Origin: Methylococcales bacterium
Lineage (GTDB): Bacteria > Pseudomonadota > Gammaproteobacteria > Methylococcales > Methylomonadaceae
Direction of reading: 5' to 3'
Assembly: GCA_023134955.1 (NCBI GenBank)
Contig: JAGLUC010000047.1
Span: 1-27,357, forward strand
Length of the DNA: 27,357 nt
The stretch's first letter is position 1. Each line of letters starts with the position of its first letter. A model generated the notes under the pieces. That model saw only the letters and a list, made by a program, of their open reading frames with translations. It was not told the origin of the DNA and searched no databases. The translations under genes and the position numbers were made by a program. This document shows, one piece after another, positions 8,115-16,755 of the stretch.

Positions 8115-8639
8115 TTATAAATCTAAAGCTGAATATGCATCTAAAATATTTTGTACCACTGTTTTACTCTGCATAGAACTGGTTTCTATTTTAAAATCAG
8201 CGCAGGCTAAATAATGTGCTTCTCTTTCTGCAAATAACGCCTCAACCCGTGCTCTTGGATTTTCAATATTAAGTAAAGGTCTTTGCTTATCCCTTTTGGT
8301 TCGCTGTAAAATTTTATCCACTGAACATTGTAAATAAACCACAAAACCATTATCTTTTAACGCTTTACGATTTTCTTCTCTTAAAATAGCACCCCCGCCT
8401 GTTGCCAGTACAATGCCATTTATTTGAGTCAGTTCCTCAAGCATATTTTGTTCACGAATTCTAAAACCCTCTTCGCCTTCGTATTCAAAAATTGTTGCTA
8501 TATCAACCCCTGTTTGCTCTTCTATCGCCTTATCACTGTCATAGAAGGGGTGATGCAAGGCTTTGGCTAATTGCCTGCCGATGGTTGTTTTACCGGCTCC
8601 CATCAGGCCAATTAAATAAATATTATCTGTTTGCTTCAT
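8115..8639 (-). CDS. aroK: Shikimate kinase AroK
   Basis: P-loop kinase that phosphorylates shikimate to shikimate 3-phosphate with ATP. The 174 residues are the usual length for AroK. Walker A is GLMGAGKT (11-18); shikimate contacts are Asp36 in the YDSD motif, Arg60 and the GGG loop (81-83). The lid carries the RPLL motif with Arg120, and Arg139 lies near the adenine site. It is the first gene after the pilQ terminator and should have its own promoter in 8640-8711, where a short foldback hairpin sits. I could not identify a convincing -35/-10 pair there, and the Shine-Dalgarno region is weak. Confidence 0.96.
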   Translation of the reverse strand: MKQTDNIYLIGLMGAGKTTIGRQLAKALHHPFYDSDKAIEEQTGVDIATIFEYEGEEGFRIREQNMLEELTQINGIVLATGGGAILREENRKALKDNGFVVYLQCSVDKILQRTKRDKQRPLLNIENPRARVEALFAEREAHYLACADFKIETSSMQSKTVVQNILDAYSALDL

Positions 8640-8657
8640 AATTAACCGAGCATATTG

Positions 8658-8702
8658 TACTCTTCACGCACTTGAATGAGGCATTCTTAAACGTAAAAAG
8701 TA
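8658..8702. repeat. Short foldback hairpin, relic or relative of the 22109-22273 element
   Basis: The stretch starts TACTCTTCACGC, identical over 12 bases to the left end of the large foldback element (22112-22123). It ends with 22 bases (8681-8702) that match that element's right arm (22249-22270) at 18 of 22 positions. The two halves pair, with a perfect GAATG/CATTC stem around AGG at the centre (8674-8686). It lies in the aroK upstream region, next to the pilQ terminator. It looks like an internally deleted or short-form copy of the same family. Confidence 0.5.
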
Positions 8703-8711
8703 TAAACCAAT

Positions 8712-8740
8712 AAAAAAGGGGGCATTATGCCCCCTTTTTT
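8712..8740 (-). terminator. Strong rho-independent terminator after pilQ
   Basis: AAAAAAGGGGGCA (8712-8724) and TGCCCCCTTTTTT (8728-8740) form a perfect 13-bp stem with a 3-base loop. On the minus strand the stem ends in a T-run, 19 bases after the pilQ stop codon. It is symmetric and could work in both directions. It separates the pil operon from aroK-aroB. Confidence 0.9.
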
Positions 8741-8758
8741 GTTTTTTATACAGCCTTG

Positions 8759-10972
8759 TTATCTTGCTGCTAAAGTATCTTTAACTATTTTTGGTGTTAC
8801 AAACACTAGCAACTCAGTTTTTGTGTCGCCTAAAATATTTTTAGTAAATAACCAGCCAATTAATGGCAAATCAGCAAAGAAAGGAATCTTATAAGTTATT
8901 TTACTTGACGTACCTTCAAAAATTCCACCTAAAACCACCGTCTCACCATTTTTAACTCTAACGATTGTTTCTAGTTCTCGCTTCTCAATACGATCAGTTC
9001 CAGGCTGTGGATTATCTTTTTTAATCAATAATTCCATAATCACATCACCGTCAGGTGTAATCTGTGGAGTTACATTTAATTCCAAAACTGCATCTATTAA
9101 TTCAGTTGTCGTACCATCATCACCACTATTCGACTCATATGGTATTTGTATACCTTGCTTAATGAAAGCCAACTCTCTATCCGAGGTCATAATTCGTGGA
9201 TTTGCCAGTACCTCGCCTTTATCATCATTTTGCAAAGCAGATAATTCCAGATTAAGTACATAATCAGCTGCTCTAACAAGCGTTGTGCCAAGTGCTCCAA
9301 CGGGATGGGCATTCATTGCAGTTGCAGCTAGATCAACCATCGTATTATTGACTGTTCTAGTTCCAGTTACAATGTCACCTTCCGTCCCTTCGCCACCAAG
9401 AGCAAAAAGTCCTCCTCCAACAGCATGAGCTTTTGCCACTCCAAATCTAACCCCAATCTCTTGGGCAAACCCAGTATTAGCAACCACAATTCTTGCCTCA
9501 ATCATCACTTGTCGCACAGGAATATCTAGCAGTTCTATCATCTTCCTGACTTCAACAAGCTGCTTAACGGTATCCTTAACAATAAGGGTATTAGTTCTTG
9601 CATCAACGGTTGAACTTCCCCGGTATGACAATACACCTTTGGTTTCAGTTTTCTGCTTTGTCTTAGATGATCTACTTGCCGTAGAATTTGCCCCACCAAA
9701 TATATTGGCTCCAGAAGATTTTGAATTAGAAGACTCTGTTCTAGTAACATTAGCGCCAACCAATAATGCTTGAATCTCTTCCGCTTTAGCATAATTAATT
9801 TGAATATATTCTGTTTTTAACGGTTCAAGCTGTTCAATAACCTCTTTAGCCGCTAACTCATCCTGTTCAATTTTAATAATTTCTGCAGTGGGTGCTACCA
9901 ATACTACATTGCCTGATTTTCTTTTCGACAAACCTTTTGATTTTAAAATCAAATCCAATGCTTGATCCCAAGGTACATCATTCAATCGTAACGTAACATT
10001 ACCATTCACTGTATCTGCTGCTATTATATTTAAGCCAGTAAAGTCAGCTAAAATCTGCAACACAGAGCGTACTTCAATGTCTTGAAAATTAAAGGTTAAT
10101 TTTTTACCTGAGTAAGGGAATTTTTCTTTCAATTTTGCTTTTTTCTCTGCCTTAGACATCGGTGCAAAATCAACAATTAACAATCCATCCGATTGATAAG
10201 AAGAATACTCATAATTACCATCTACTGGGGTGACAATAACACTAACTCCCGCACCTCTTGGTTTTGCATCAATTTTACGTACTGGCGTAGCAAAATCAGC
10301 AACATCAAAACTTTTCACCAAGTCTGTGGGCAGCGTTGTATTAAGAAAGTTTAAAATAACTTTTCCGCCTTTTTCCTTCACATCAACCACTGTATTCGGC
10401 GTAGAAAGCCCTAATAATATACGACCTTCTCCTTTTGGTCCTCTACGAAAATCAATGCTTTTAATGGTCTGTTTAGGTAATAAATTGGATATTCTGCGGT
10501 CAACCACTTTCTCTCTAACTGTTGACTGCTTCACCAGGTTTGTTGAGCTAACAGGCTTTAATACTACATAAACCTTTTCCCCATCTACTTTAATATCATA
10601 GGGTACACTTTCAGTTAAGTTAATAATAACTCGTGTTCGCCCCGATGCCTCTACCACATAAATTGAACCCGCAGCACCTTGATTAACCTGATACAATTTC
10701 TTGTCTAAACTATTTTTTACCCCTGCAAAATCCAGAGCAAGTCTAGCAGGATTATCGGTTTGAAATACTTTAGGAGCTATAGCTGAAGCATTCATACTTA
10801 ATTGAATTTGTATTTTATCTCCTGGTAATGACGAAAAGTTTAATTCTGTCATTGCCAGGTCACTGGCTCTAACGGCAGAAAACTGCATCATCAAAAGCCA
10901 AAATCCAACGATTAACCAACCTTGCTTAGGCTGTTTTTGTAATTTATTTATTGTGTTATTTTGCATACTCAT
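8759..10972 (-). CDS. pilQ: Type IV pilus outer-membrane secretin PilQ
   Basis: Forms the multimeric outer-membrane channel through which the type IV pilus passes. The 737-residue precursor has a signal peptide (hydrophobic about 18-33, likely cleavage after VRA at 36), two AMIN domains that bind peptidoglycan (about 41-138 and 170-270), an STN/N0 domain (about 292-360), an N1 domain (about 386-482) carrying a Ser/Asn/Lys-rich linker at about 408-447, and the C-terminal secretin domain (about 488-735). The start ATG has AAGGA 7 bases upstream. It is the last gene of pilMNOPQ and lies 14 bases after pilP. Two AMIN repeats are typical of gammaproteobacterial PilQ. Confidence 0.96.
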   Translation of the reverse strand: MSMQNNTINKLQKQPKQGWLIVGFWLLMMQFSAVRASDLAMTELNFSSLPGDKIQIQLSMNASAIAPKVFQTDNPARLALDFAGVKNSLDKKLYQVNQGAAGSIYVVEASGRTRVIINLTESVPYDIKVDGEKVYVVLKPVSSTNLVKQSTVREKVVDRRISNLLPKQTIKSIDFRRGPKGEGRILLGLSTPNTVVDVKEKGGKVILNFLNTTLPTDLVKSFDVADFATPVRKIDAKPRGAGVSVIVTPVDGNYEYSSYQSDGLLIVDFAPMSKAEKKAKLKEKFPYSGKKLTFNFQDIEVRSVLQILADFTGLNIIAADTVNGNVTLRLNDVPWDQALDLILKSKGLSKRKSGNVVLVAPTAEIIKIEQDELAAKEVIEQLEPLKTEYIQINYAKAEEIQALLVGANVTRTESSNSKSSGANIFGGANSTASRSSKTKQKTETKGVLSYRGSSTVDARTNTLIVKDTVKQLVEVRKMIELLDIPVRQVMIEARIVVANTGFAQEIGVRFGVAKAHAVGGGLFALGGEGTEGDIVTGTRTVNNTMVDLAATAMNAHPVGALGTTLVRAADYVLNLELSALQNDDKGEVLANPRIMTSDRELAFIKQGIQIPYESNSGDDGTTTELIDAVLELNVTPQITPDGDVIMELLIKKDNPQPGTDRIEKRELETIVRVKNGETVVLGGIFEGTSSKITYKIPFFADLPLIGWLFTKNILGDTKTELLVFVTPKIVKDTLAAR

Positions 10973-10986
10973 TATTAAATCCTTAA

Positions 10987-11547
10987 TTACTCAGCCAGTG
11001 CCAATGAAGCTTGTTGCTCACGCCAGGAACCTGGTTTGTCTGAAACTATTTCCATTAACTCAAGTCTATCATCTAAAATTCGAATAATTTCACCATAATT
11101 ACGTCCCATATGATTGCCTTTTTGAACGCGATGTATGGTTCCATCACTTGCCTTAATCAAAGCCCATAAGCCTTTGTCAATGATTACCGTTCCAACCATT
11201 CTTAAGGTATCTAATGAATACCCTTCTAACTCTTCTTTTCTTCGCGATGTATCCGGTCTTATCCCGGATCCCGTCGCAAGACCAAGCGTATCTTTCTCTT
11301 CAATCCTTTCAACAGGCTTAAAAGGGTCTCGTAACCCATCAGGGTTAAAAACAAACGGTTCAACAATTTTAATTTCTGGTAATGGTTGAATGATACCCTT
11401 GGGTCTAGCCTTAACACTTTTAATATATTGTGTAAGATCACTTGTATCATTATTGGAACAGGCCGTAAGGCTAAAAACACAAAGACAAGATACAATCAAT
11501 TTAATATTAATTTGATTTTGGAAGAGTCTTTCTTTAGTAAAAACCAT
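10987..11547 (-). CDS. pilP: Type IV pilus inner-membrane lipoprotein PilP
   Basis: Periplasmic lipoprotein that links the PilN-PilO inner-membrane complex to the PilQ secretin. The 186-residue precursor has a lipoprotein signal ending in the lipobox LTAC with Cys30. After a Pro-rich linker comes DGLRDPFKP, the conserved motif of the family, and a C-terminal beta domain (about 95-175) of the HR type. Its ATG overlaps the pilO stop codon by one base (TAATG), the same junction as between pilN and pilO, so translation is coupled. Confidence 0.93.
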   Translation of the reverse strand: MVFTKERLFQNQINIKLIVSCLCVFSLTACSNNDTSDLTQYIKSVKARPKGIIQPLPEIKIVEPFVFNPDGLRDPFKPVERIEEKDTLGLATGSGIRPDTSRRKEELEGYSLDTLRMVGTVIIDKGLWALIKASDGTIHRVQKGNHMGRNYGEIIRILDDRLELMEIVSDKPGSWREQQASLALAE

Positions 11548-12155
11548 TATTTTCTCCCCCGTCTTTTTTTCTTCTTCTTAACTGCACCTACTTCTTCATT
11601 ATAGGTTTTTATAGTTGCTGTCATATTTAATGCTTTGTTTTTGTCAGGATAAATTTCAACATTATGCACAGTAACAATTCTCGGTAATGATGCCAGCCCA
11701 CTGACAAAAAGCCCTAACTCTTCATATTGCCCGATAACTTGTATGCTAATCGGAAGTTCTGAATAAAAGTCTTTTCTCACTGCAGCAGATGGTTTAAATA
11801 ATCTAAATTCCAAGCCACTCGCCAATCCTGTTTGAGAAATATCAATTAACAAATTAGCAACTTCTGCCTTTGTCGGCATCTGCTTAATCATTTCGCCTAA
11901 AGAGGCCTCTATTTGCTTAAATTGAGCTCGATAATCAGGTAAATTGATTGCCTTCTTTTGCTTTTTTTCAAAAGAAGATTTTAGCTTTTTCTCTTTAATT
12001 TCAAGCTGTTCTAGCTCATTAAGCTGATCAATAGTGATGTAATAATAACCCGCACCTATAACCAATAGTGACACTAAAAAGATAGTCGCTATTTTTATCG
12101 GTAATGGCCAGCTACCAGCGACATTGGGATCCCAGTTAACTTCAGATAAATTCAT
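11547..12155 (-). CDS. pilO: Type IV pilus alignment protein PilO
   Basis: Bitopic inner-membrane protein that pairs with PilN through periplasmic coiled coils and ferredoxin-like folds to form the alignment subcomplex. In 202 residues there is a short cytoplasmic N-terminus, one membrane span (about 22-43), a Lys/Glu-rich coiled coil (about 48-95) and a periplasmic domain up to about 190. The C-terminus is a very basic tail of consecutive Lys/Arg residues, a mild oddity. Start and stop each overlap the neighbouring gene by one base (TAATG). Confidence 0.92.
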   Translation of the reverse strand: MNLSEVNWDPNVAGSWPLPIKIATIFLVSLLVIGAGYYYITIDQLNELEQLEIKEKKLKSSFEKKQKKAINLPDYRAQFKQIEASLGEMIKQMPTKAEVANLLIDISQTGLASGLEFRLFKPSAAVRKDFYSELPISIQVIGQYEELGLFVSGLASLPRIVTVHNVEIYPDKNKALNMTATIKTYNEEVGAVKKKKKRRGRK

Positions 12156-12721
12156 TACTTTTTATCCTCCTTTAGTTTTTTTTCCCCTTGTTTTGCAAGC
12201 ATAGAAAAGTCACTAAGCGCTCCGTCTTTTACTTGCCCTTTGCCTTTAATCACTTGTAATAGTGGAGATTGCAGCCAGTCAGAACCATCTACACCTCGCA
12301 TATAAGCCGATACCCGTGCATTTGACTGAGCTTTTCCTGTAAATGACAAATTTTTTCCTGATTGTTTGAACTTATTTAAAAAAATACCTTCTGGTGTAAC
12401 TTTAGCCAACTCATCAAACAAATGAACAATCTGAGGTCGACTTTTTTGTAACTCATGAATGACATCAATTTTTGTCAGAAGTTTTCTTTTCTTTGCCTCT
12501 ATATCTTTAATTTCTTCAATTTTCTTATCAACAACTTTGATTTCATTCGTTAGAATGGTATTTCTTAACTGTTGGTATTGTTTCAACTCTTCTATATAAA
12601 AATAAACAAGAGCAAATAAAACACACGTCACAAGAACTCCCGCACCTATCGCCGCGATAAATTCTTCTTGCTTTTTCTTACGAAGCTCTTCACGCCATGG
12701 GAGTAAATTAATTTTGGCCAT
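12155..12721 (-). CDS. pilN: Type IV pilus assembly protein PilN
   Basis: Bitopic inner-membrane protein of 188 residues. The N-terminus carries INLLPWR (4-10), the conserved peptide by which PilN docks into a groove of the cytoplasmic PilM. One membrane span (about 22-43) is followed by a coiled coil (about 45-100) and a periplasmic ferredoxin-like domain. Its ATG follows the pilM stop codon directly, with no gap, and its stop overlaps the pilO start by one base. Confidence 0.94.
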   Translation of the reverse strand: MAKINLLPWREELRKKKQEEFIAAIGAGVLVTCVLFALVYFYIEELKQYQQLRNTILTNEIKVVDKKIEEIKDIEAKKRKLLTKIDVIHELQKSRPQIVHLFDELAKVTPEGIFLNKFKQSGKNLSFTGKAQSNARVSAYMRGVDGSDWLQSPLLQVIKGKGQVKDGALSDFSMLAKQGEKKLKEDKK

Positions 12722-13783
12722 TTAATCAAAACTCCTTAAAGCTAATCCACACGCAATCATCATTGAAGGTGCATCATTACTTAAATTTTGTGGTTTTACT
12801 TTATTCGACAATGCCATATTGATAAAAGGGTTGGCCACATAAGCAGGAATACCCAATTCTTGCTCAACCAATTTTTCCAGACCGACAATTGATGAACAGC
12901 CCCCCGCAAGAATAATACTGTCAACGCCCCTATTGGCACTTGAAGAAACGAAAAACTGTAATGATCTGGCTATTTGTTGAACCATTGCTTTTTTAAAAGG
13001 CTCTAATACATCAACAATATAATTATCAGGCAATCCTCCCTGTCTTTTTGCCAAACCCGCCTCTTCAAAAGACAAGCCATAACGTCGTTGAATTTCCCCC
13101 GTTAACTGTTTGCCACCAAAACCCTGTTCTCGTGTGTATACAGTACGAAAGTCATGAATGACATTGAGTGTTGACATCGTTGCCCCGATATCTGCAATGG
13201 CTACTGTTTGTCCTTCTGTTGAATTAGGTAATTGATCTGCTAATAATGCAAACGCATTCTCCATTGCAAACGCTTCAACATCAACAATCTTAGCTTTTAA
13301 GCCTGCTTTTTCTAAGGCTTCAACCCTATCTTCAACATTCTCTCTTCTTGACGCGGCTAACATAACATCAACCATTTCTGGATTATTTTCCGATTCTCCT
13401 TGAATATCAAAATCAAGGTTAACTTCATCTAATGAATAGGGGACATACTGGTCTGCCTCAACAAGTATTTGCTCCTCCATTTCATCTTCGGTTAACGAAC
13501 TCGGCATCGATATAACTTTGGTCATGACTGATGAACCTGCAACAGCCACACAAGCTTGCTTGTTTTTTGCGCCTGATTGTTTCACTGCTTTTTTAATGGC
13601 ATTAGAAATAGCATCAATATTTGCAATGTTCTTATCAACCACTGCATCTTGAGGCAAAGATGTCACAGAATAACTCTCTACTCTATAACGAGACCCCGAT
13701 TTACTTAATTCTAGCAATTTTACTGCTGCTGAACTTATATCAATACCAAGAACAGCAGATTGCCCTTTGTTAAACCAGCCCAT
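12722..13783 (-). CDS. pilM: Type IV pilus actin-like ATPase PilM
   Basis: Cytoplasmic actin-fold protein of 353 residues that binds the PilN N-terminal peptide and connects the alignment complex to the motor side of the pilus machine. Visible motifs are the first phosphate loop GIDISSAAVKLLEL (13-26), the second phosphate-binding stretch AIADIGATMSTLNVI, and an adenosine-type motif ILAGGCSSIVGLEKL near residue 295. It is the first gene of the operon. AAGGG lies 7 bases before the ATG, which supports this start. It is transcribed away from ponA, as in Pseudomonas. Confidence 0.95.
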   Translation of the reverse strand: MGWFNKGQSAVLGIDISSAAVKLLELSKSGSRYRVESYSVTSLPQDAVVDKNIANIDAISNAIKKAVKQSGAKNKQACVAVAGSSVMTKVISMPSSLTEDEMEEQILVEADQYVPYSLDEVNLDFDIQGESENNPEMVDVMLAASRRENVEDRVEALEKAGLKAKIVDVEAFAMENAFALLADQLPNSTEGQTVAIADIGATMSTLNVIHDFRTVYTREQGFGGKQLTGEIQRRYGLSFEEAGLAKRQGGLPDNYIVDVLEPFKKAMVQQIARSLQFFVSSSANRGVDSIILAGGCSSIVGLEKLVEQELGIPAYVANPFINMALSNKVKPQNLSNDAPSMMIACGLALRSFD

Positions 13784-14235
13784 TCATGAACCCTTCAATA
13801 ATCATATAAAAACTCAAAACATTATTGTTTTTAATACAAAAAAACTAGTCATCAAAAACAAACAAAGTTACTTTAATGCCCAAAGTATAGTTGTCTTTTT
13901 AATTTTTACACTAAAAGTACATTTTTTTTTAAATCTTTATATAACAGGGCTCAAAAAAATCTTCGCCACTAAGGCATGTCATACTCATTAACTAAATAGA
14001 AACTCAGGACATATGTTTTTATTTTAGAGTACCCAATAATTCTATCCTGACACAGGGGGCTACTTCAAAGGGTTGAGAAATATAAATTACATAGGTTATT
14101 GAATTATTTTTAACAACAAACGGTATTGGCTATCGTTTTTTATCAACTATTCCTGTTATAACTATTAGCTTTATAACTTTTATGCCTAAACACCTTCTAT
14201 TACTTCTATAAAAGCGACTAAATTCAAGCGTAAAA

Positions 14236-14251
14236 TTTTGATGCATCAAAA
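14236..14251. promoter_or_regulatory. Perfect 16-bp palindrome, possible operator of ponA
   Basis: TTTTGATGCATCAAAA is perfectly self-complementary and covers the predicted -35 hexamer of the ponA promoter. Its position suits a repressor or competing regulator. The sequence alone does not identify a binding protein. Confidence 0.4.
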
Positions 14252-14265
14252 CAAAGCTATACAAT
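14238..14265 (+). promoter_or_regulatory. Candidate sigma-70 promoter of ponA
   Basis: TTGATG (14238-14243) and TACAAT (14260-14265) are separated by 16 bases and match the consensus at 4 of 6 and 5 of 6 positions. The predicted start lies about 40 bases before the GTG at 14312. Confidence 0.45.
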
Positions 14266-14311
14266 ACAATTTAAGATTACCCTTTACTTCCTTTTTGCAT
14301 ACTGGCTTATC

Positions 14312-16669
14312 GTGACTACAAATCATTTTTCCAAAAAACTTTTAAAGTGGGGGCTTATTTTTACTTTAAGCACTGTCATAATTTGCTCTATTGTCGGGTT
14401 TATTTTTCTACAAAAACTGCAAAATGAATTACCTGGCATTAAACAATTACATAGTGTTGAATATCAAGTTCCTTTAAGCATCTTCAGTAGTGACGGTCTT
14501 TTACTCGCACAATTCGGGGAAAAGAAAAGATCACCTATCAATATTGATCAAGTCCCAGAGCAACTTATTCATGCTTTTCTTTCAGCAGAAGATGGTGATT
14601 TTTATTCGCACTCAGGTATTGATTACAAAGGACTTCTTCGTGCTGTCTTTCAACTTATACTGACTGGAAAAAAGAAACAAGGTGGTAGCACCATTACCAT
14701 GCAGGTTACTCGTAACTTCTTGCTCACTAGAGAAAAAACCTATATCCGAAAAATCAAAGAGATCATATTAGCTCTTCGCATCGAAGAAGAATATTCTAAA
14801 GATAAAATACTTGAACTTTATTTAAACAAAATCTATTTAGGTCATCGTTCTTATGGTGTTGCAGCTGCTGCAACTACTTACTATAGTAAGGAGTTATCAG
14901 ACTTAGATATTTCTCAGCTTGCCATGATTGCAGGTTTACCAAAAGCACCCTCTGCTTTTAATCCTATCACCAACCCTGCAAGGGCTCATCAGCGTAGAAA
15001 TTACGTTCTACGCCGCATGTACAAACTAGATTACATCTCTGAAAAAGAATTTGACGATGCCATCAAAAAACCAATCACAGCATCTTTACACTCAAACCAG
15101 TTCAATACATCAGCTCCTTATATAGCCGAAATGGTTCGCAAAGAAATTGTTGAGCAATATGGTGACGAAGCATACACACTTGGCTTAAACGTCTACACTA
15201 CAATTGACAGCTCATTACAGTCTACGGCCAACCAAGCCTTACAATCAGCTTTACATGATTACGATCACCGCCATGGTTACCGATCCCAACCTCATATTAA
15301 TAAAACAGAATTTGAATCTGCCGACTTTTCCACTATTGGCGATACTCAATCAGCCCAAGTACTAAAAGTCGAACAAAATATTGCTATTGCTAAACTGCAA
15401 GATGACTCTGAAATTAACATTACTTTTGAAAATGTAGCGTGGGCCAGAAAGTTTAAGTCCCAGGACTATATTGGTAATAAATTAAAATCCATTTCTGAGG
15501 TATTAAAACCCAATGACCTTATTCGAGCTAGACAACTTAAAGACCAGACATGGGAGTTAGCACAAGTCCCCGATGCTGAAGCAGCATTCGTTGCTTTAAA
15601 TTCTTACAACGGTGCCATTTTGGCATTGTCAGGTGGCTTTGACTTTTTTCATAATAAATACAACCGGGTAACACAATCTAAACGCCAGCCTGGCTCTGGC
15701 TTTAAGCCCATTATCTACACGACCGCACTAGAAAATGGTTTTACTGCAGCAAGTGTTATTAACGATGCACCTATTGTTGTTGACGATTCTTCACAAGAAA
15801 GTGAATGGAGACCTGAAAATTACAGTAAAAAGTTTTTTGGCATGACCCGTTTAAGAACTGGCTTACGAAAATCAAGAAACCTGATTTCCATTCGCCTGCT
15901 GCGAGAACTGGGTATTGATAAAGTTAAAAGCACCGCTTTACGCTTTGGCTTTACTCATAAGCAATTACCCAGCAGCCTTTCTTTAGCCCTCGGAAGCGGT
16001 CATGCAACACCTTTAAAAATGGCGACTGTTTACTCCGTCTTTGCCAACGGTGGATTTCTTATTGAGCCTTATTTTATTGAGCGTATTGAAGACAATAAAG
16101 GTGAATTACTATTTCAAGCGACACCAAAAATTGCCTGCGACTCTTGTGTCATAGATTCCGAAACTAGCTCAGGTTATGCGACTCGAATAATCTCACCCAG
16201 AATTAATTATCTTATGAATTCTTTATTACGAGATGTCGTGCAAAGAGGTACGGCTACTCGCGCCAAAGAACTTGGACGTAGTGACCTTGCAGGAAAGACA
16301 GGGACAACAAATGATCAGCGAGATGCCTGGTTTAACGGCTTTAGCTCAGGGATTTCCGCTACTGCCTGGTTAGGATTTGACACAGCAAAACCGCTGGGAC
16401 GTAGAGAAACTGGTGGAGCATCTGCACTCCCTATCTGGATGGATTTTATGAAAGTAGCCCTGAAAAACAAAAAAGTACAAGCGCTAATAAAACCAGAAGG
16501 CATTCTCAAGGTTTATATTGATCCAAAAACTGGCTTACTGGCTCGAGAGGATAGTATCGACGGTATTTGGGAATTCTTTCGTACGGAAAATGTTCCTACG
16601 GAATTCTCACCTATTGAGGAAGCAACTTTAATCAATATTGAAGACATTGAAGAAGAAAGCTTATTCTAA
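14312..16669 (+). CDS. ponA: Penicillin-binding protein 1A (bifunctional class A PBP)
   Basis: Inner-membrane enzyme that polymerises lipid II into glycan strands and cross-links the peptides. In 785 residues: a membrane anchor (about 12-34); a GT51 glycosyltransferase domain with SAEDGDFYSH (catalytic Glu93) and GGSTITMQ (124-131); an OB-like insert (about 320-420); and a transpeptidase domain with nucleophile Ser462 in SGFK, the second motif SRN (521-523) and KTGT (662-665). The C-terminus is acidic. The start is GTG without a clear Shine-Dalgarno sequence; no in-frame ATG lies near upstream. Divergent pairing with pilM is the same as in Pseudomonas and supports the name. Confidence 0.96.
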   Translation: MTTNHFSKKLLKWGLIFTLSTVIICSIVGFIFLQKLQNELPGIKQLHSVEYQVPLSIFSSDGLLLAQFGEKKRSPINIDQVPEQLIHAFLSAEDGDFYSHSGIDYKGLLRAVFQLILTGKKKQGGSTITMQVTRNFLLTREKTYIRKIKEIILALRIEEEYSKDKILELYLNKIYLGHRSYGVAAAATTYYSKELSDLDISQLAMIAGLPKAPSAFNPITNPARAHQRRNYVLRRMYKLDYISEKEFDDAIKKPITASLHSNQFNTSAPYIAEMVRKEIVEQYGDEAYTLGLNVYTTIDSSLQSTANQALQSALHDYDHRHGYRSQPHINKTEFESADFSTIGDTQSAQVLKVEQNIAIAKLQDDSEINITFENVAWARKFKSQDYIGNKLKSISEVLKPNDLIRARQLKDQTWELAQVPDAEAAFVALNSYNGAILALSGGFDFFHNKYNRVTQSKRQPGSGFKPIIYTTALENGFTAASVINDAPIVVDDSSQESEWRPENYSKKFFGMTRLRTGLRKSRNLISIRLLRELGIDKVKSTALRFGFTHKQLPSSLSLALGSGHATPLKMATVYSVFANGGFLIEPYFIERIEDNKGELLFQATPKIACDSCVIDSETSSGYATRIISPRINYLMNSLLRDVVQRGTATRAKELGRSDLAGKTGTTNDQRDAWFNGFSSGISATAWLGFDTAKPLGRRETGGASALPIWMDFMKVALKNKKVQALIKPEGILKVYIDPKTGLLAREDSIDGIWEFFRTENVPTEFSPIEEATLINIEDIEEESLF

Positions 16670-16701
16670 AGAATGAGGATTCAATAACTTCCAAAGCATA
16701 A

Positions 16702-16735
16702 AAAAGGGCTTGAAGAAAAATCTTCAAACCCTTTT
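16702..16735. terminator. Bidirectional terminator between ponA and gltA
   Basis: AAAAGGGCTTGAAGA (16702-16716) and TCTTCAAACCCTTTT (16721-16735) form a 15-bp stem with one mismatch and an AAAA loop. The stem carries A/T runs on both outer sides and lies between convergent stop codons (16669 and 16756). Confidence 0.9.
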
Positions 16736-16755
16736 CTTAGCTCAAAAAATATAAA

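Larger units (their letters stand above)
13784..14311. other. Long non-coding gap between divergent pilM and ponA
   Basis: A very AT-rich stretch of 528 bases with T-runs (for example 13921-13930) and no open reading frame that looks coding in either direction. It should hold the promoters of both pilM (leftward) and ponA (rightward). On the minus strand a TATACT hexamer (plus-strand AGTATA near 13885) could be a pilM -10 box, but no good -35 accompanies it. A ponA promoter candidate and palindrome are listed separately. The middle, about 13940-14200, shows nothing I can name. Confidence 0.5.

Noticed and set aside
9640..9750. The Ser/Asn/Lys-rich segment of PilQ as a sign of a frameshift or insertion
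   Set aside because: The frame stays open, flanking domains are intact, and such low-complexity linkers are usual between N-domain segments of PilQ secretins.
10230..10571. 113-residue plus-strand frame inside pilQ
   Set aside because: Antisense to well-supported AMIN domains of PilQ, no recognisable domain.
13784..14311. Small genes or an RNA gene in the long pilM-ponA gap
   Set aside because: Only short, AT-driven open frames are present (for example one from about 13767 overlapping the pilM start antisense), without ribosome-binding sites or structure beyond the palindrome at 14236.
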